This document shows positions 1 to 8,126 of a stretch of DNA of 64,000 nucleotides, piece by piece. The position numbers and the translations under genes were made by a program. Positions within the stretch are counted from its first letter, which is position 1. Every line of letters starts with the position of its first letter. The notes below the pieces were generated by a model that saw only the letters and a program-made list of their open reading frames with translations, did not search any database and was not told where the DNA came from. Location: the NCBI GenBank assembly GCA_964413055.1, contig CAYPRB010000008.1:1-64000 (forward strand). The letters run 5' to 3'. This DNA comes from UBA3102 sp964413055. GTDB taxonomy: Bacteria > Bacillota > Desulfotomaculia > Desulfotomaculales > Pelotomaculaceae.

Positions 1-123
1 ATGGCTTTTGCCTATGATATTCATTGCCCAAATTGTAAAAGCGGTATGCTAAAGCAAATTGGCAGTTCACTCAATTATAACGAACTGGGCCTATACAGAT
101 GCCCTGTTTGTGACAAGAAATAA
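1..123 (+). CDS. Small zinc-ribbon protein, possibly cut at window edge
   Basis: A 40-residue reading frame begins with ATG at the first base of the window and stops at 121-123. It carries two CxxC pairs, CPNC at residues 9-12 and CPVC near the C-terminus, the layout of a small treble-clef or zinc-ribbon protein. Small proteins of this kind often accompany phage or conjugative-element genes, and the capsid gene starts 14 bases downstream. The true start may lie further upstream outside the window, so this could be the tail of a longer protein. Function is not known. Confidence 0.55.
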   Translation: MAFAYDIHCPNCKSGMLKQIGSSLNYNELGLYRCPVCDKK

Positions 124-137
124 GGAGGGAAAAAACT

Positions 138-1088
138 ATGATTACTTATACTGAAAGATTACTCTATACCGGCTCACCGGAATATGACAAGCATTTCTGG
201 AACGCTATGCGCGGCAATAATGGCAGTTATGCCGAACTCTCAAAAGGCCGCAACATTGAAACTGGCACTTATGCCATGCCGAACAATGCCAACAATAAGT
301 ACATGGCCGCGCTTGAAAAAGAAAGCCTGTTCCGGAATATTGGCACGGTTATCAAGGCTTATGACTTCGGCTACCGTATATTTGCCAAGGACAGCAATGA
401 CCTTGCCCAGTGGGTAGCAGAAGGTGATGCCATCCCAATTTACGAGGGTATAGATGATTTCACCATCAACACTGTGGACAGTTGGAAGCTGGCTGCTTTC
501 GTAAAAATGGACGAGGCTTTTATACGTGATGCCGGTTTCGATATCGAAAACTACCTTATTAACCGCTTTGCCAAGAACTTTGGCAGAGCCGAGGACAACG
601 CCTTTATAAACGGTACTGGCATTCAAATGCCCACAGGGATTCTGGACGCAACCACTGGAGCAGATGTGGGCATTACCACTGCTGAAATTACCTGCGATGA
701 TGTTATCAGCCTGTACTTCTCTGTAAAGCCGGAATACCGCAGAAATGCAGTATGGCTGATGAACGATGAAACTGCACTTGCTCTGCGCACTCTCAAGGAC
801 AGCACAGGTAATTACTTCTGGAGGGTTAATGATGATACCATCCTCGGCAAAAGGGTAATCATCTCCGAATATATGCCAAGTGCTGAATCCGGCAACAAAC
901 CTATCGCCTTTGGTGATTTCAGCTATTACTGGGTTATTGGCAGAAGTCCTGTCAGTGTCAAGACGCTCTCAGAGAAGTTCGCTCTACATGACCAGATTGG
1001 CTATCTTGCTTTTGAGTTCCTTGACGGTAAACTTATCCGCCCGGAGGCAGTAAAGGTTATTCAGATAAATACCGAAGCCAATGGTTAA
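138..1088 (+). CDS. HK97-type phage major capsid protein
   Basis: This 316-residue protein looks like a major capsid protein of the HK97 fold. The N-arm and E-loop region (about residues 30-120, including the segment AQWVAEGDAIP) is followed by the P and A domains; the stretch AEDNAFINGTG near residues 150-160 and the PTGIL motif after it are typical of the family. The HK97 prototype carries a roughly 100-residue N-terminal delta (scaffolding) domain; here only about 30 residues precede the mature-type fold. A good ribosome site (AAGGAGGG) precedes the ATG. No portal, protease, terminase or tail gene is visible, and a terminator-like hairpin follows directly, so this may belong to a capsid-bearing integrative element or a prophage remnant rather than an intact phage. 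Confidence 0.8.
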   Translation: MITYTERLLYTGSPEYDKHFWNAMRGNNGSYAELSKGRNIETGTYAMPNNANNKYMAALEKESLFRNIGTVIKAYDFGYRIFAKDSNDLAQWVAEGDAIPIYEGIDDFTINTVDSWKLAAFVKMDEAFIRDAGFDIENYLINRFAKNFGRAEDNAFINGTGIQMPTGILDATTGADVGITTAEITCDDVISLYFSVKPEYRRNAVWLMNDETALALRTLKDSTGNYFWRVNDDTILGKRVIISEYMPSAESGNKPIAFGDFSYYWVIGRSPVSVKTLSEKFALHDQIGYLAFEFLDGKLIRPEAVKVIQINTEANG

Positions 1089-1100
1089 GACATACAGTAG

Positions 1101-1135
1101 TAGGCACAGTGGATATTCTGCTGTGCCTATTTTCT
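1101..1135 (+). terminator. Rho-independent terminator after capsid gene
   Basis: A 9-bp perfect inverted repeat (TAGGCACAG at 1101-1109 with CTGTGCCTA at 1121-1129) is followed by TTTTCT. It ends the capsid transcript and separates it from the recombinase module. Confidence 0.7.
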
Positions 1136-1362
1136 CTAAAAATGTGCTTTTTCAAGATGAAATTCACACTACATTTAACATAATTATAGCCGTTTTATCA
1201 GGACTGTACGCCTATTACCTCGTTTGAATTCGCGTTTTTTTACGCGTTACCCCACGCCCGTTGTCCAAGCAAAAAGCTGTAGAGATCAGACCGCCCCCTA
1301 CCGATCAATAAAAATATAAAGGGAGTAACGATTTGTTACGCCACATAGAGAGGAGGAGTTCT

Positions 1363-1521
1363 ATGGAAGAAAAAACCATTAACATTAACGAAAAAGTAAT
1401 CGGTGATACGCTCTATATTATAGAATCAGCGATCAGTAGCACTGCCAAAGAAACCGCTTATGACAAGCTGAAACGCATGATACTTAATGACACCAAAAGC
1501 CTTGAAACAAAGGCTTCTTAA
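1363..1521 (+). CDS. TnpW-like small transposon-encoded protein
   Basis: A 52-residue protein with pattern (I/V)GDTLYIIESAIS...KETAYDKLKRMI followed by a polar tail. This resembles the short TnpW-type proteins encoded just upstream of large serine recombinases in clostridial integrative elements; its biochemical role is not established. The start was placed at ATG 1363 because AGAGGAGGAG lies 5-10 bases upstream; an upstream in-frame TTG at 1333 would add ten residues but has no ribosome site. It sits 76 bases before the recombinase gene and is probably co-transcribed with it. Confidence 0.55.
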   Translation: MEEKTININEKVIGDTLYIIESAISSTAKETAYDKLKRMILNDTKSLETKAS

Positions 1522-1597
1522 CCTAAATAACTTGACTTCTTCACAGTAGTACGGGAATATAGAGTACCGCTTGAAGACTGTCGGAAAGGAGGTAAAC

Positions 1598-3268
1598 ATG
1601 AATAACAGACAGTCTTATACTGCTGTGAAGAACAACGATAAAATAACCGCTCTGTACTGCCGTCTCTCACGAGATGATGAATTGCAGGGTGACTCTAACA
1701 GCATTAAAAACCAGAAAACCATTTTACAGAAGTACGCAGATGACAACGGCTTTTCTAACTCAGAATTCTTTGTAGACGATGGCTATAGCGGCACGAACTT
1801 TGACCGCCCGGATTGGCAGCGCCTTTTATCCCAAGTGGAAGAAGGCAACATCGGCACCGTCATTGTAAAGGACATGAGCCGTCTTGGGAGAGATTATCTT
1901 AAAGTAGGTTATTACACCGAGGTATTGTTTGCCGGCTCTGATATCCGCTTTATAGCCATAAACAACAATGTGGACAGTGCCAATCAGCAAGATAGCGATT
2001 TTACACCGTTTCTCAATATCATCAACGAATGGTATGCCAAGGATACGAGCAAGAAAATCCGATCCGTCTTTAAGTCAAAAGGTCAATCCGGCAAGCCGCT
2101 CTGCACCAATCCACCTTATGGCTACATTAAAGACCCGGAAGATAAGACACACTGGATAGTTGATGAAGAAGCTGCTAAAGTAGTAAAAGAAGCATTTCAC
2201 TTGTGTATGCAAGGTTATGGTCCTACACAGATAGCCAAAGAGTTTAGCAACCGCCGCATAATGAATCCAACGGCTCATGCTAGGGCAAGCGGGATTAATA
2301 TCCCGGACAATAGAGGCCATGACGATGATTATATCTGGCGGGGCAGTACAATCGTTCATATGCTTTCAAGGCAGGAGTATTTAGGGCATACGGTCAACTT
2401 CAAAACTTACCGTAAGTCTTATAAGCAGAAAAAGCAGATGAAGAATGACCCGTCAGAATGGATGATTTTCGAGAATACCCACGAAGCAATTATCGAAGAG
2501 CCTGTGTTCGAGGTAGTGCAGAAAATACGAGATGGAAGACGCAGGCTTACGCCGATGGGCGAAATGCCAATCCTCTCTGGTATGCTCTTCTGTGCTGATT
2601 GTGGCAACAAGCTATACCAAGTACGCCACAGAGGTTGGGAACATGACAAAGAGCATTTTGTGTGTGCTACCTACCGTAAAATAAAAGGCGGCTGCAGTTC
2701 TCACCAAATAAAAAATGTTGTAGTTGAGAAATTGCTCCTTGACGGCATTCGTCGGGTAACCGCCTATGCCAGAGATCATGAGGACGAATTTGTGGAGATG
2801 GTCACCAAGAAAACAAGGATAGAACTTGACAAGAGTATGCGTGACGGAAAACGAGAATTAGAGCAATCACAGGCTCGTATCAAAAAGCTAGATGAAATTA
2901 TCCAAAGGCTTTATGAGGACAATATTGAGGGTAAGATTTCAGATGAGCGATTTACCAAGATGACTGCCAATTACGAAGCTGAGCAACATACCCTTGAAAA
3001 CCGAGTAGCAGAACTGAAATCTACTATGACATCAGAAAAGGAAAGCGCACTGGGAGTAGACCACTTCCTCGCCTTGGTAAGAAAGTACACAGATATAAAA
3101 GAACTAACAGCGGAGATTATCCGGGAATTTGTTGAAAAAATCTATGTTTACAAGGCAGAGCGCATTGAGGGCAGACGGGTACAGCGTATCAAAATCGTTT
3201 ATAACTGCATTGGCGAATTTGACCCACCGGTTTTTACATCCACCACAAAGCAAGAAAAATCGGCATAG
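1598..3268 (+). CDS. Large serine recombinase (integrase) of a mobile element
   Basis: This 556-residue protein is a large serine recombinase that would integrate and excise the element. The resolvase catalytic domain covers about residues 15-165, with the nucleophile Ser24 in the YCRLSRDD motif and the downstream SRLGRDYLK motif. A recombinase domain follows (about 185-310), then a zinc-ribbon region with CADC and later CAT...GGC cysteines (about 335-375), a long coiled-coil (about 400-480) and a C-terminal DUF4368-like segment. It resembles TnpX-type integrases. The start is ATG 1598 with AAAGGAGGT upstream; a TTG nine codons earlier (1571) has no ribosome site. In such elements the recombinase lies at one end, so the attachment site is expected just downstream. 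Confidence 0.9.
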   Translation: MNNRQSYTAVKNNDKITALYCRLSRDDELQGDSNSIKNQKTILQKYADDNGFSNSEFFVDDGYSGTNFDRPDWQRLLSQVEEGNIGTVIVKDMSRLGRDYLKVGYYTEVLFAGSDIRFIAINNNVDSANQQDSDFTPFLNIINEWYAKDTSKKIRSVFKSKGQSGKPLCTNPPYGYIKDPEDKTHWIVDEEAAKVVKEAFHLCMQGYGPTQIAKEFSNRRIMNPTAHARASGINIPDNRGHDDDYIWRGSTIVHMLSRQEYLGHTVNFKTYRKSYKQKKQMKNDPSEWMIFENTHEAIIEEPVFEVVQKIRDGRRRLTPMGEMPILSGMLFCADCGNKLYQVRHRGWEHDKEHFVCATYRKIKGGCSSHQIKNVVVEKLLLDGIRRVTAYARDHEDEFVEMVTKKTRIELDKSMRDGKRELEQSQARIKKLDEIIQRLYEDNIEGKISDERFTKMTANYEAEQHTLENRVAELKSTMTSEKESALGVDHFLALVRKYTDIKELTAEIIREFVEKIYVYKAERIEGRRVQRIKIVYNCIGEFDPPVFTSTTKQEKSA

Positions 3269-3303
3269 CCGGTAAATACATACCAAACTATGCCGATATT
3301 TTT
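3259..3303 (+). terminator. Terminator overlapping the recombinase stop codon
   Basis: A perfect 10-bp inverted repeat (ATCGGCATAG at 3259-3268, CTATGCCGAT at 3288-3297, 19-base loop) is followed by ATTTTT. The left arm contains the last codons and the TAG stop of the recombinase. Confidence 0.65.
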
Positions 3304-3416
3304 CCGGGATTAAAAATCCCTAAGACGCACCCTCAATAGACGGGGCTTTTTTTTGAAAGCATAATTATTTATATTTTTGTCCATAATTAAAATGATTGTA
3401 TTTGGGAGGATAGTTA

Positions 3417-4397
3417 ATGAATTTAAAAATCGGTATTCCCAGAGCACTGTTATATTATTACTATTATCCGTTGTGGAAAACATTTTTCCAAGAATTAGGT
3501 GCCGAGGTGGTGCTCTCGTCTCCATCGTCCAAAGTTATTCTTGACAACGGTTTAAAACATGCTGTTGATGAAATATGTCTGCCGATTAAAATGGCTTTCG
3601 GCCATGTACAGGATCTCGCCGGAAAAGTGGATTACATTTTTTTGCCGCGCTTGGTAAGTGTTAAAAAACACGAGTATATTTGTCCGAAATTTTTGGGTTT
3701 CCCCGATCTGGTCCGGTGCCTGGACGGTCTTCCTCCGTTAATAGATATCAATGTTAATTATTATAAAAATAAGAAAGACGCCTACTTTGCTGTTAAAGAG
3801 GCGGGTAAACTTTTTACCAATAATTATTTAAAAATTTGGGGTGCCTACCGCAGTGCGCTTGACATCCAAAAAAAGTATTTTAGGTTACTGCAATTGGGGT
3901 TGATGCCTGATGAGGCTTTAGCCGGACTAGAAGAGGGCGTGGAAGAAAAACCACGGCTGCATCAGGGAGAACATACGGTTGCATTACTAGGGCACCCGTA
4001 TAATATTTACGATTCTTATATCAATATGAATTTAATCCGGCGCCTGCGTACTATGGGAGTAAATGTGCTCACGGCGGAGTGCCTGTCGGAACGAGTAGTA
4101 AGGAACTGTGCTTCCGGTTTGTCCAAAAAACTTTTCTGGACTCTGGGCCAGCGGATGATTGGAGCGGCTTTTCATAGTTTTAAACGGCACGATATAAGCG
4201 GTATCGTCTATGTGGCTGCTTTTGCTTGTGGACCGGATTCGATGACGGGTGATTTAATAGCACGGGAAGCCCGTGTCGCCCGGATGCCTTTTATGAATTT
4301 AACCCTGGATGAGCATACCGGAGAGACCGGGATCGTGACGAGAATTGAAGCCTTTATGGATATGGTGCGCTGGAGAAAAGCCGGGCTTTCTAAATGA
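3417..4397 (+). CDS. 2-hydroxyacyl-CoA dehydratase/activase-related protein (DUF2229-like), subunit 1
   Basis: This 326-residue soluble protein belongs to the family usually annotated acyl-CoA dehydratase activase-related (DUF2229), the fold also used by the FeS subunits of 2-hydroxyacyl-CoA dehydratases. Visible conserved parts are IGIPRALLYYYYYPLW at the N-terminus, Cys residues in DEICLPIK and YICPKF, ACGPDSMTGD near residue 275 and the C-terminal DEHTGETG. The same C-terminal motif recurs in the next gene, so the two are distant paralogues and may form a heterodimer. It starts a three-gene cluster with the activase at 5534; in many Clostridia these parts are fused into one large protein. 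The substrate cannot be read from the sequence. Confidence 0.75.
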   Translation: MNLKIGIPRALLYYYYYPLWKTFFQELGAEVVLSSPSSKVILDNGLKHAVDEICLPIKMAFGHVQDLAGKVDYIFLPRLVSVKKHEYICPKFLGFPDLVRCLDGLPPLIDINVNYYKNKKDAYFAVKEAGKLFTNNYLKIWGAYRSALDIQKKYFRLLQLGLMPDEALAGLEEGVEEKPRLHQGEHTVALLGHPYNIYDSYINMNLIRRLRTMGVNVLTAECLSERVVRNCASGLSKKLFWTLGQRMIGAAFHSFKRHDISGIVYVAAFACGPDSMTGDLIAREARVARMPFMNLTLDEHTGETGIVTRIEAFMDMVRWRKAGLSK

Positions 4398-4436
4398 AAC
4401 TAAGTAGATAGTGCTTGGCTTGAAGGAGGTAGACAA

Positions 4437-5537
4437 TTGCGCGTTACTTTTCCCCATATGGGAAACTTGCATATTTGCTTGAAGGCCATGCTGCGCTACC
4501 TGGAAGTCGATGTGGTGGTGCCGCCGCCTTCAAGTAAAAAAACCCTGACCCTTGGGGTTAAGTACGGGCCTGAATTTGCCTGTATGCCTTTAAAGCTCAA
4601 TCTGGGTAACTTTATCGAAGCTTACGGTTTGGGAGCCGACACGATTATTATGGCCGGCGGTTGTGGTCCGTGCCGGTTTGGTTATTACGCCCAGATCGAA
4701 CATGCGATTTTAAAAGAAATCGGATATGAATATGAGTTAATTGTGATTGAGCCCCCTGAAAGGCATATTTCAGAACTGTTTAGCAAAATCAAGTATGTTA
4801 CCGGAGACCATTCCTGGTGGCGGGTAATTCAGGCCGTTCGCTTTGGTTATCAGAAAGCCAGAGCGGTCGATGAAATAGAAATGACTGCTTTTAAAATGCG
4901 TCCGAGGGAATTGGTTCCCGGGTCTACTGATATTGCCTATCGTAATGCTCTAAATCTGATTGACCGTACTGTTACACTGCACGAACTGAACCGGGCAAAA
5001 AAAAGAGCCGGTTTAATAATGGACGGGGTGTCGCTGGATAAAAACCGGCCGGTTTTAAAAATTGGTTTAACCGGTGAGATATTTACTCTTTTGGAACCGT
5101 TTTCAAACCTGGATGTGGAACGGCATCTTGGGCGCCTGGGAGCTGAAGTGGACCGTTCCGTTTATTTGAGTGAATGGGTAAACGACCATCTTTTTATGGG
5201 CCTGCTCAAAGGATTACGTTCCAGAAAAGATGCTTGTACGGCGGCATTTCCCTATTTGCGGCACTTTGTGGGCGGTCACGGTCAGGAAACCGTGGGTAGT
5301 GCGGTTAACTATGCCCGGGCGGGTTATGACGGACTGGTTCAAGTTTTTCCGTTTACGTGCATGCCTGAAATCGTGGCCGAAAGTATTCTGCCTGAGGTAG
5401 CCAAGGATTACGAAATGCCGATTCTAACCCTGATTATGGATGAGCATACGGGTGAAACGGGTATCTTGACCCGGTTGGAGGCTTTTATCGACCTGCTGGA
5501 AAGAAAAAAGGAACTTAGGAGGCAAGCACTTTCATGA
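4437..5537 (+). CDS. 2-hydroxyacyl-CoA dehydratase/CoA-activase-related protein, subunit 2
   Basis: A 366-residue protein from the same family as its upstream neighbour. Cysteines that could hold an iron-sulfur cluster sit in FACMPLK (about residue 46), GGCGPCRFG (about 77-83) and FTCMPE (about 303), and the C-terminus carries DEHTGETG. The start is TTG 4437, preceded by GAAGGAGGT at good spacing; no ATG lies near. Its stop overlaps the start of the activase gene (ATGA), which indicates translational coupling and probably a fixed stoichiometry. It probably accepts an electron from the activase, but what it reduces or dehydrates is unknown. Confidence 0.75.
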   Translation: MRVTFPHMGNLHICLKAMLRYLEVDVVVPPPSSKKTLTLGVKYGPEFACMPLKLNLGNFIEAYGLGADTIIMAGGCGPCRFGYYAQIEHAILKEIGYEYELIVIEPPERHISELFSKIKYVTGDHSWWRVIQAVRFGYQKARAVDEIEMTAFKMRPRELVPGSTDIAYRNALNLIDRTVTLHELNRAKKRAGLIMDGVSLDKNRPVLKIGLTGEIFTLLEPFSNLDVERHLGRLGAEVDRSVYLSEWVNDHLFMGLLKGLRSRKDACTAAFPYLRHFVGGHGQETVGSAVNYARAGYDGLVQVFPFTCMPEIVAESILPEVAKDYEMPILTLIMDEHTGETGILTRLEAFIDLLERKKELRRQALS

Positions 5538-6511
5538 GAGGATACTTAGGTATAGATGTGGGTTCAGTGAGCACCAAAATAGTATTTATGGATGAAAGCG
5601 GTTTTGTGCGCGAGGCGATTTATTTGAGGACCCAGGGGAAACCCATTGCTACAGTGCAAAAAGGATTGACAGAAATAAAAAAACGGTTGCCGGCCGGTTT
5701 AAAGGTGAGGGGAGTCGGTACCACCGGAAGCGGTAGATATCTCACCGGAGTGGTTGTGGGTGCAGATACGGTTAAAAACGAGATTACCGCACATGCCGTC
5801 GCCTCTTCTCTCCAAGTGCCCGGAGTGCAGACTATCATTGAAATCGGCGGTCAAGATTCTAAAATAATTATTTTGCGTAACGGGGTGGTGGCGGATTTTG
5901 CCATGAATACCGTATGCGCGGCTGGTACCGGGTCATTTCTGGACCAACAAGCTGCCCGTTTAGATATTCCCGTGGATAAATTTGGTGAAATTGCTTTACA
6001 ATCCCGGTCTCCGGTCCGCATTGCCGGTAGATGTGCGGTATTTGCGGAATCTGATATGATACATAAACAACAGATGGGCTGCAGTCTTTCCGATATATTG
6101 TCCGGTTTGTGCGATGCTTTGGTCAGGAATTATCTTAATAATGTCGGCAAGGGCAAGGAAATTTTGGCTCCGGTCGTATTTCAGGGAGGTGTCGCTGCTA
6201 ATGCAGGAATGATCAATGCTTTTAGAAAAGCCCTGGGATTGACCATACAGGTACCACCCTATTTTGATGTGATGGGAGCAGTGGGAGCAGCCCTGCTGTC
6301 CCGTGAAACAGTGTCTAAAAAAAGCTCCAGCCGTTTTAAGGGGTTCGGGGTAGCGGATATCGAATTCAAGACCGGCAGTTTTGAATGTTCCGGGTGTCCC
6401 AACTCGTGTGAAGTGATCAATCTGACCGAAGAAGGGAAAGTTATCGCCCGCTGGGGCGACCGCTGCGGCAAGTGGAGCAGCGCCTTGACAGAACAAGAAA
6501 AAATAAGTTAA
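5534..6511 (+). CDS. Acyl-CoA dehydratase activase (BcrAD/BadFG/HgdC family ATPase)
   Basis: A 325-residue member of the ASKHA-fold ATPases that activate 2-hydroxyacyl-CoA dehydratases by ATP-driven electron transfer. Seen directly: the phosphate-1 loop GIDVGSVSTK (6-15), GTTGSGR (62-68), EIGGQDSK (103-110) and two cysteines, Cys128 in NTVCAAGTGS and Cys167 in AGRCAVF, which match the ligands of the bridging [4Fe-4S] cluster in the homodimeric HgdC activator. GGVAANAG (about 223) is the adenosine motif. Unlike short HgdC-type activators it has a C-terminal extension with CSGCPNSC and a further Cys in DRCGKW, which could bind a second metal site. It is translationally coupled to the upstream subunit gene. 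Confidence 0.85.
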   Translation: MRGYLGIDVGSVSTKIVFMDESGFVREAIYLRTQGKPIATVQKGLTEIKKRLPAGLKVRGVGTTGSGRYLTGVVVGADTVKNEITAHAVASSLQVPGVQTIIEIGGQDSKIIILRNGVVADFAMNTVCAAGTGSFLDQQAARLDIPVDKFGEIALQSRSPVRIAGRCAVFAESDMIHKQQMGCSLSDILSGLCDALVRNYLNNVGKGKEILAPVVFQGGVAANAGMINAFRKALGLTIQVPPYFDVMGAVGAALLSRETVSKKSSSRFKGFGVADIEFKTGSFECSGCPNSCEVINLTEEGKVIARWGDRCGKWSSALTEQEKIS

Positions 6512-6574
6512 AAAATTTGTGGTAAGATTCTCTAGGGTAATACTATTTTATTTTACGGGTATAAGAAAAAATTG

Positions 6575-6604
6575 TTGCGTGGTCAGGGATATTTAAGCTA
6601 AAAT
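6575..6604 (+). promoter_or_regulatory. Putative vegetative promoter of the TrpB-like gene
   Basis: TTGCGT (6575-6580) and TAAAAT (6599-6604) are separated by 18 bases, close to a sigma-A promoter, about 50 bases upstream of the gene start at 6654. Confidence 0.45.
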
Positions 6605-6653
6605 ATGTTTAAATGTTTTCATTAATAATGAGAAGAGAGGAGTTTGAGAAGAG

Positions 6654-8009
6654 ATGAGCGAAAATAAAATTATGCTCAGTGAAAGTGCATTACCTAAAGC
6701 TTGGTACAATATTCAGGCTGATATGCCGCAGCTCCCTAAACCGGCCCTGAATCCCAAGACCAAGCAGCCTGTGGGGCCTGAGGATCTTAGTCCCATATTT
6801 CCTATGGGATTGATTAAGCAGGAAGTAGCGTCTGAACGCTGGGTGGAGATTCCGGAAGAAGTACAGGAGATTTACCGGCTTTGGAGGCCTTCTCCCTTGT
6901 GCCGGGCGCGACGGTTGGAAAAAGCGCTGGATACACCGGCGAAGATATTCTATAAGCATGAAGGTACCAGCCCGGCGGGAAGCCACAAGTTAAATACTGC
7001 CGTTCCCCAGGCGTATTACAACAAAAAAGAAGGAATTAAGCGCCTGGCTACCGAAACGGGAGCAGGGCAGTGGGGGGTAGCACTTGCCCAGGCATGTAAT
7101 TTCTTTGATTTGGAATGTATGGTTTACATGGTAAAGGTTAGTTACATGCAAAAGCCTTACCGCCGCACGCAGATGCAGATTTTTGGAGCTGATGTAGTTG
7201 CCAGCCCCAGTGAGCAAACTGATGCGGGTAGAAAAATCTTACGGGGTGATTCTGAGTCGCTGGGTAGTTTGGGCATCGCCATCAGTGAAGCGGTGGAGGA
7301 TGCTATCGGTCGTGATGACACCAAGTATGCTTTGGGCAGTGTGTTAAATCATGTGATGCTGCACCAGACGGTTATAGGTTTGGAAGCCAAGGAACAACTG
7401 GCCAAGGTGGATGAGTATCCGGATGTAGTTATTGCATGCTGCGGCGGAGGCAGCAATTTTAGCGGTATTGCCTTTCCGTTTGCTTATGATAAGATCGTAA
7501 AAGGTGTTAAAATAAATTTATTGGCGGTTGAGCCTACTGCCTGTCCGACCCTGACCCGCGGTCAATTGGCTTATGATTACGGTGATGTGGCCGGGTTCAC
7601 TCCGCTTTTGTGGATGTATACCCTGGGTAAAGATTTTATGCCTCCCGGTATTCATGCCGGCGGTTTGCGTTATCACGGCGAGTCTCCGTTGGTCAGCCAA
7701 TTGGTTCATGAAGGCATAGTAAAAGCCAGAGCTTACGAACAGACCAATATATTTAAATCAGCAGAGGTTTTTGCCCAGTGTGAAGGGATAATTCCCGCTC
7801 CGGAATCTGCACACGCTATTCACAGTGCAGTTGAAGAGGCCGTTGCGGCGAAAGAGGCCGGAGAGGCCAGGACCATTCTTTTTAATTTGAGTGGTCATGG
7901 TTTGTTGGATTTGCCGTCTTATGAAACCAATATGGTCGGAAAACTAGTTGATTATGCGCTGTCGGAAGACAGTTTGAAAAAGTCGCTAGAAAAACTTCCT
8001 AAAATATAA
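6654..8009 (+). CDS. trpB2: TrpB-like pyridoxal-phosphate enzyme (TrpB2 type)
   Basis: A 451-residue fold-type II PLP enzyme of the TrpB2 branch, a homologue of tryptophan synthase beta subunit that joins indole and serine. The PLP lysine is Lys112 in AGSHKLN; GAGQWG follows, and CCGGGSNFSG (about 262-271) is the phosphate-binding loop. The length and the N-terminal extension of about 80 residues are as in TrpB2, against roughly 400 residues for the canonical enzyme. No trpA or other tryptophan gene is nearby; the gene stands alone between its own promoter and terminator. TrpB2 proteins may scavenge indole or act on another substrate, so the physiological reaction is open. Confidence 0.85.
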   Translation: MSENKIMLSESALPKAWYNIQADMPQLPKPALNPKTKQPVGPEDLSPIFPMGLIKQEVASERWVEIPEEVQEIYRLWRPSPLCRARRLEKALDTPAKIFYKHEGTSPAGSHKLNTAVPQAYYNKKEGIKRLATETGAGQWGVALAQACNFFDLECMVYMVKVSYMQKPYRRTQMQIFGADVVASPSEQTDAGRKILRGDSESLGSLGIAISEAVEDAIGRDDTKYALGSVLNHVMLHQTVIGLEAKEQLAKVDEYPDVVIACCGGGSNFSGIAFPFAYDKIVKGVKINLLAVEPTACPTLTRGQLAYDYGDVAGFTPLLWMYTLGKDFMPPGIHAGGLRYHGESPLVSQLVHEGIVKARAYEQTNIFKSAEVFAQCEGIIPAPESAHAIHSAVEEAVAAKEAGEARTILFNLSGHGLLDLPSYETNMVGKLVDYALSEDSLKKSLEKLPKI

Positions 8010-8033
8010 AACCATTAATTCATATGACTTTGA

Positions 8034-8067
8034 AAAGCGGCCTTATGGCGTTTGATAAGGCCGCTTT
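8034..8067 (+). terminator. Rho-independent terminator
   Basis: A 13-bp perfect inverted repeat (8034-8046 with 8055-8067; core AAAGCGGCC/GGCCGCTTT) with an 8-base loop lies 25 bases after the TrpB-like gene. The run of T is short. Confidence 0.75.
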
Positions 8068-8126
8068 CCCTATATCGTGAATATTAATTAGTAAATGCAT
8101 CTTAACTTTCGCAACTGGAGGTAGTC

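Noticed and set aside
240..626. Minus-strand open frame of 128 codons across the capsid gene
   Set aside because: It is antisense to a clear capsid gene, has no recognisable domain and no ribosome site.
5996..6496. Minus-strand open frame of 166 codons over the activase gene
   Set aside because: Longest antisense frame but has low-complexity composition and no motif; the + strand gene is clear.
8068..8126. Lysine riboswitch before lysA
   Set aside because: The leader is 59 bases, far too short for the L-box fold, and no conserved pieces were seen. The dapB leader is also unlike it.
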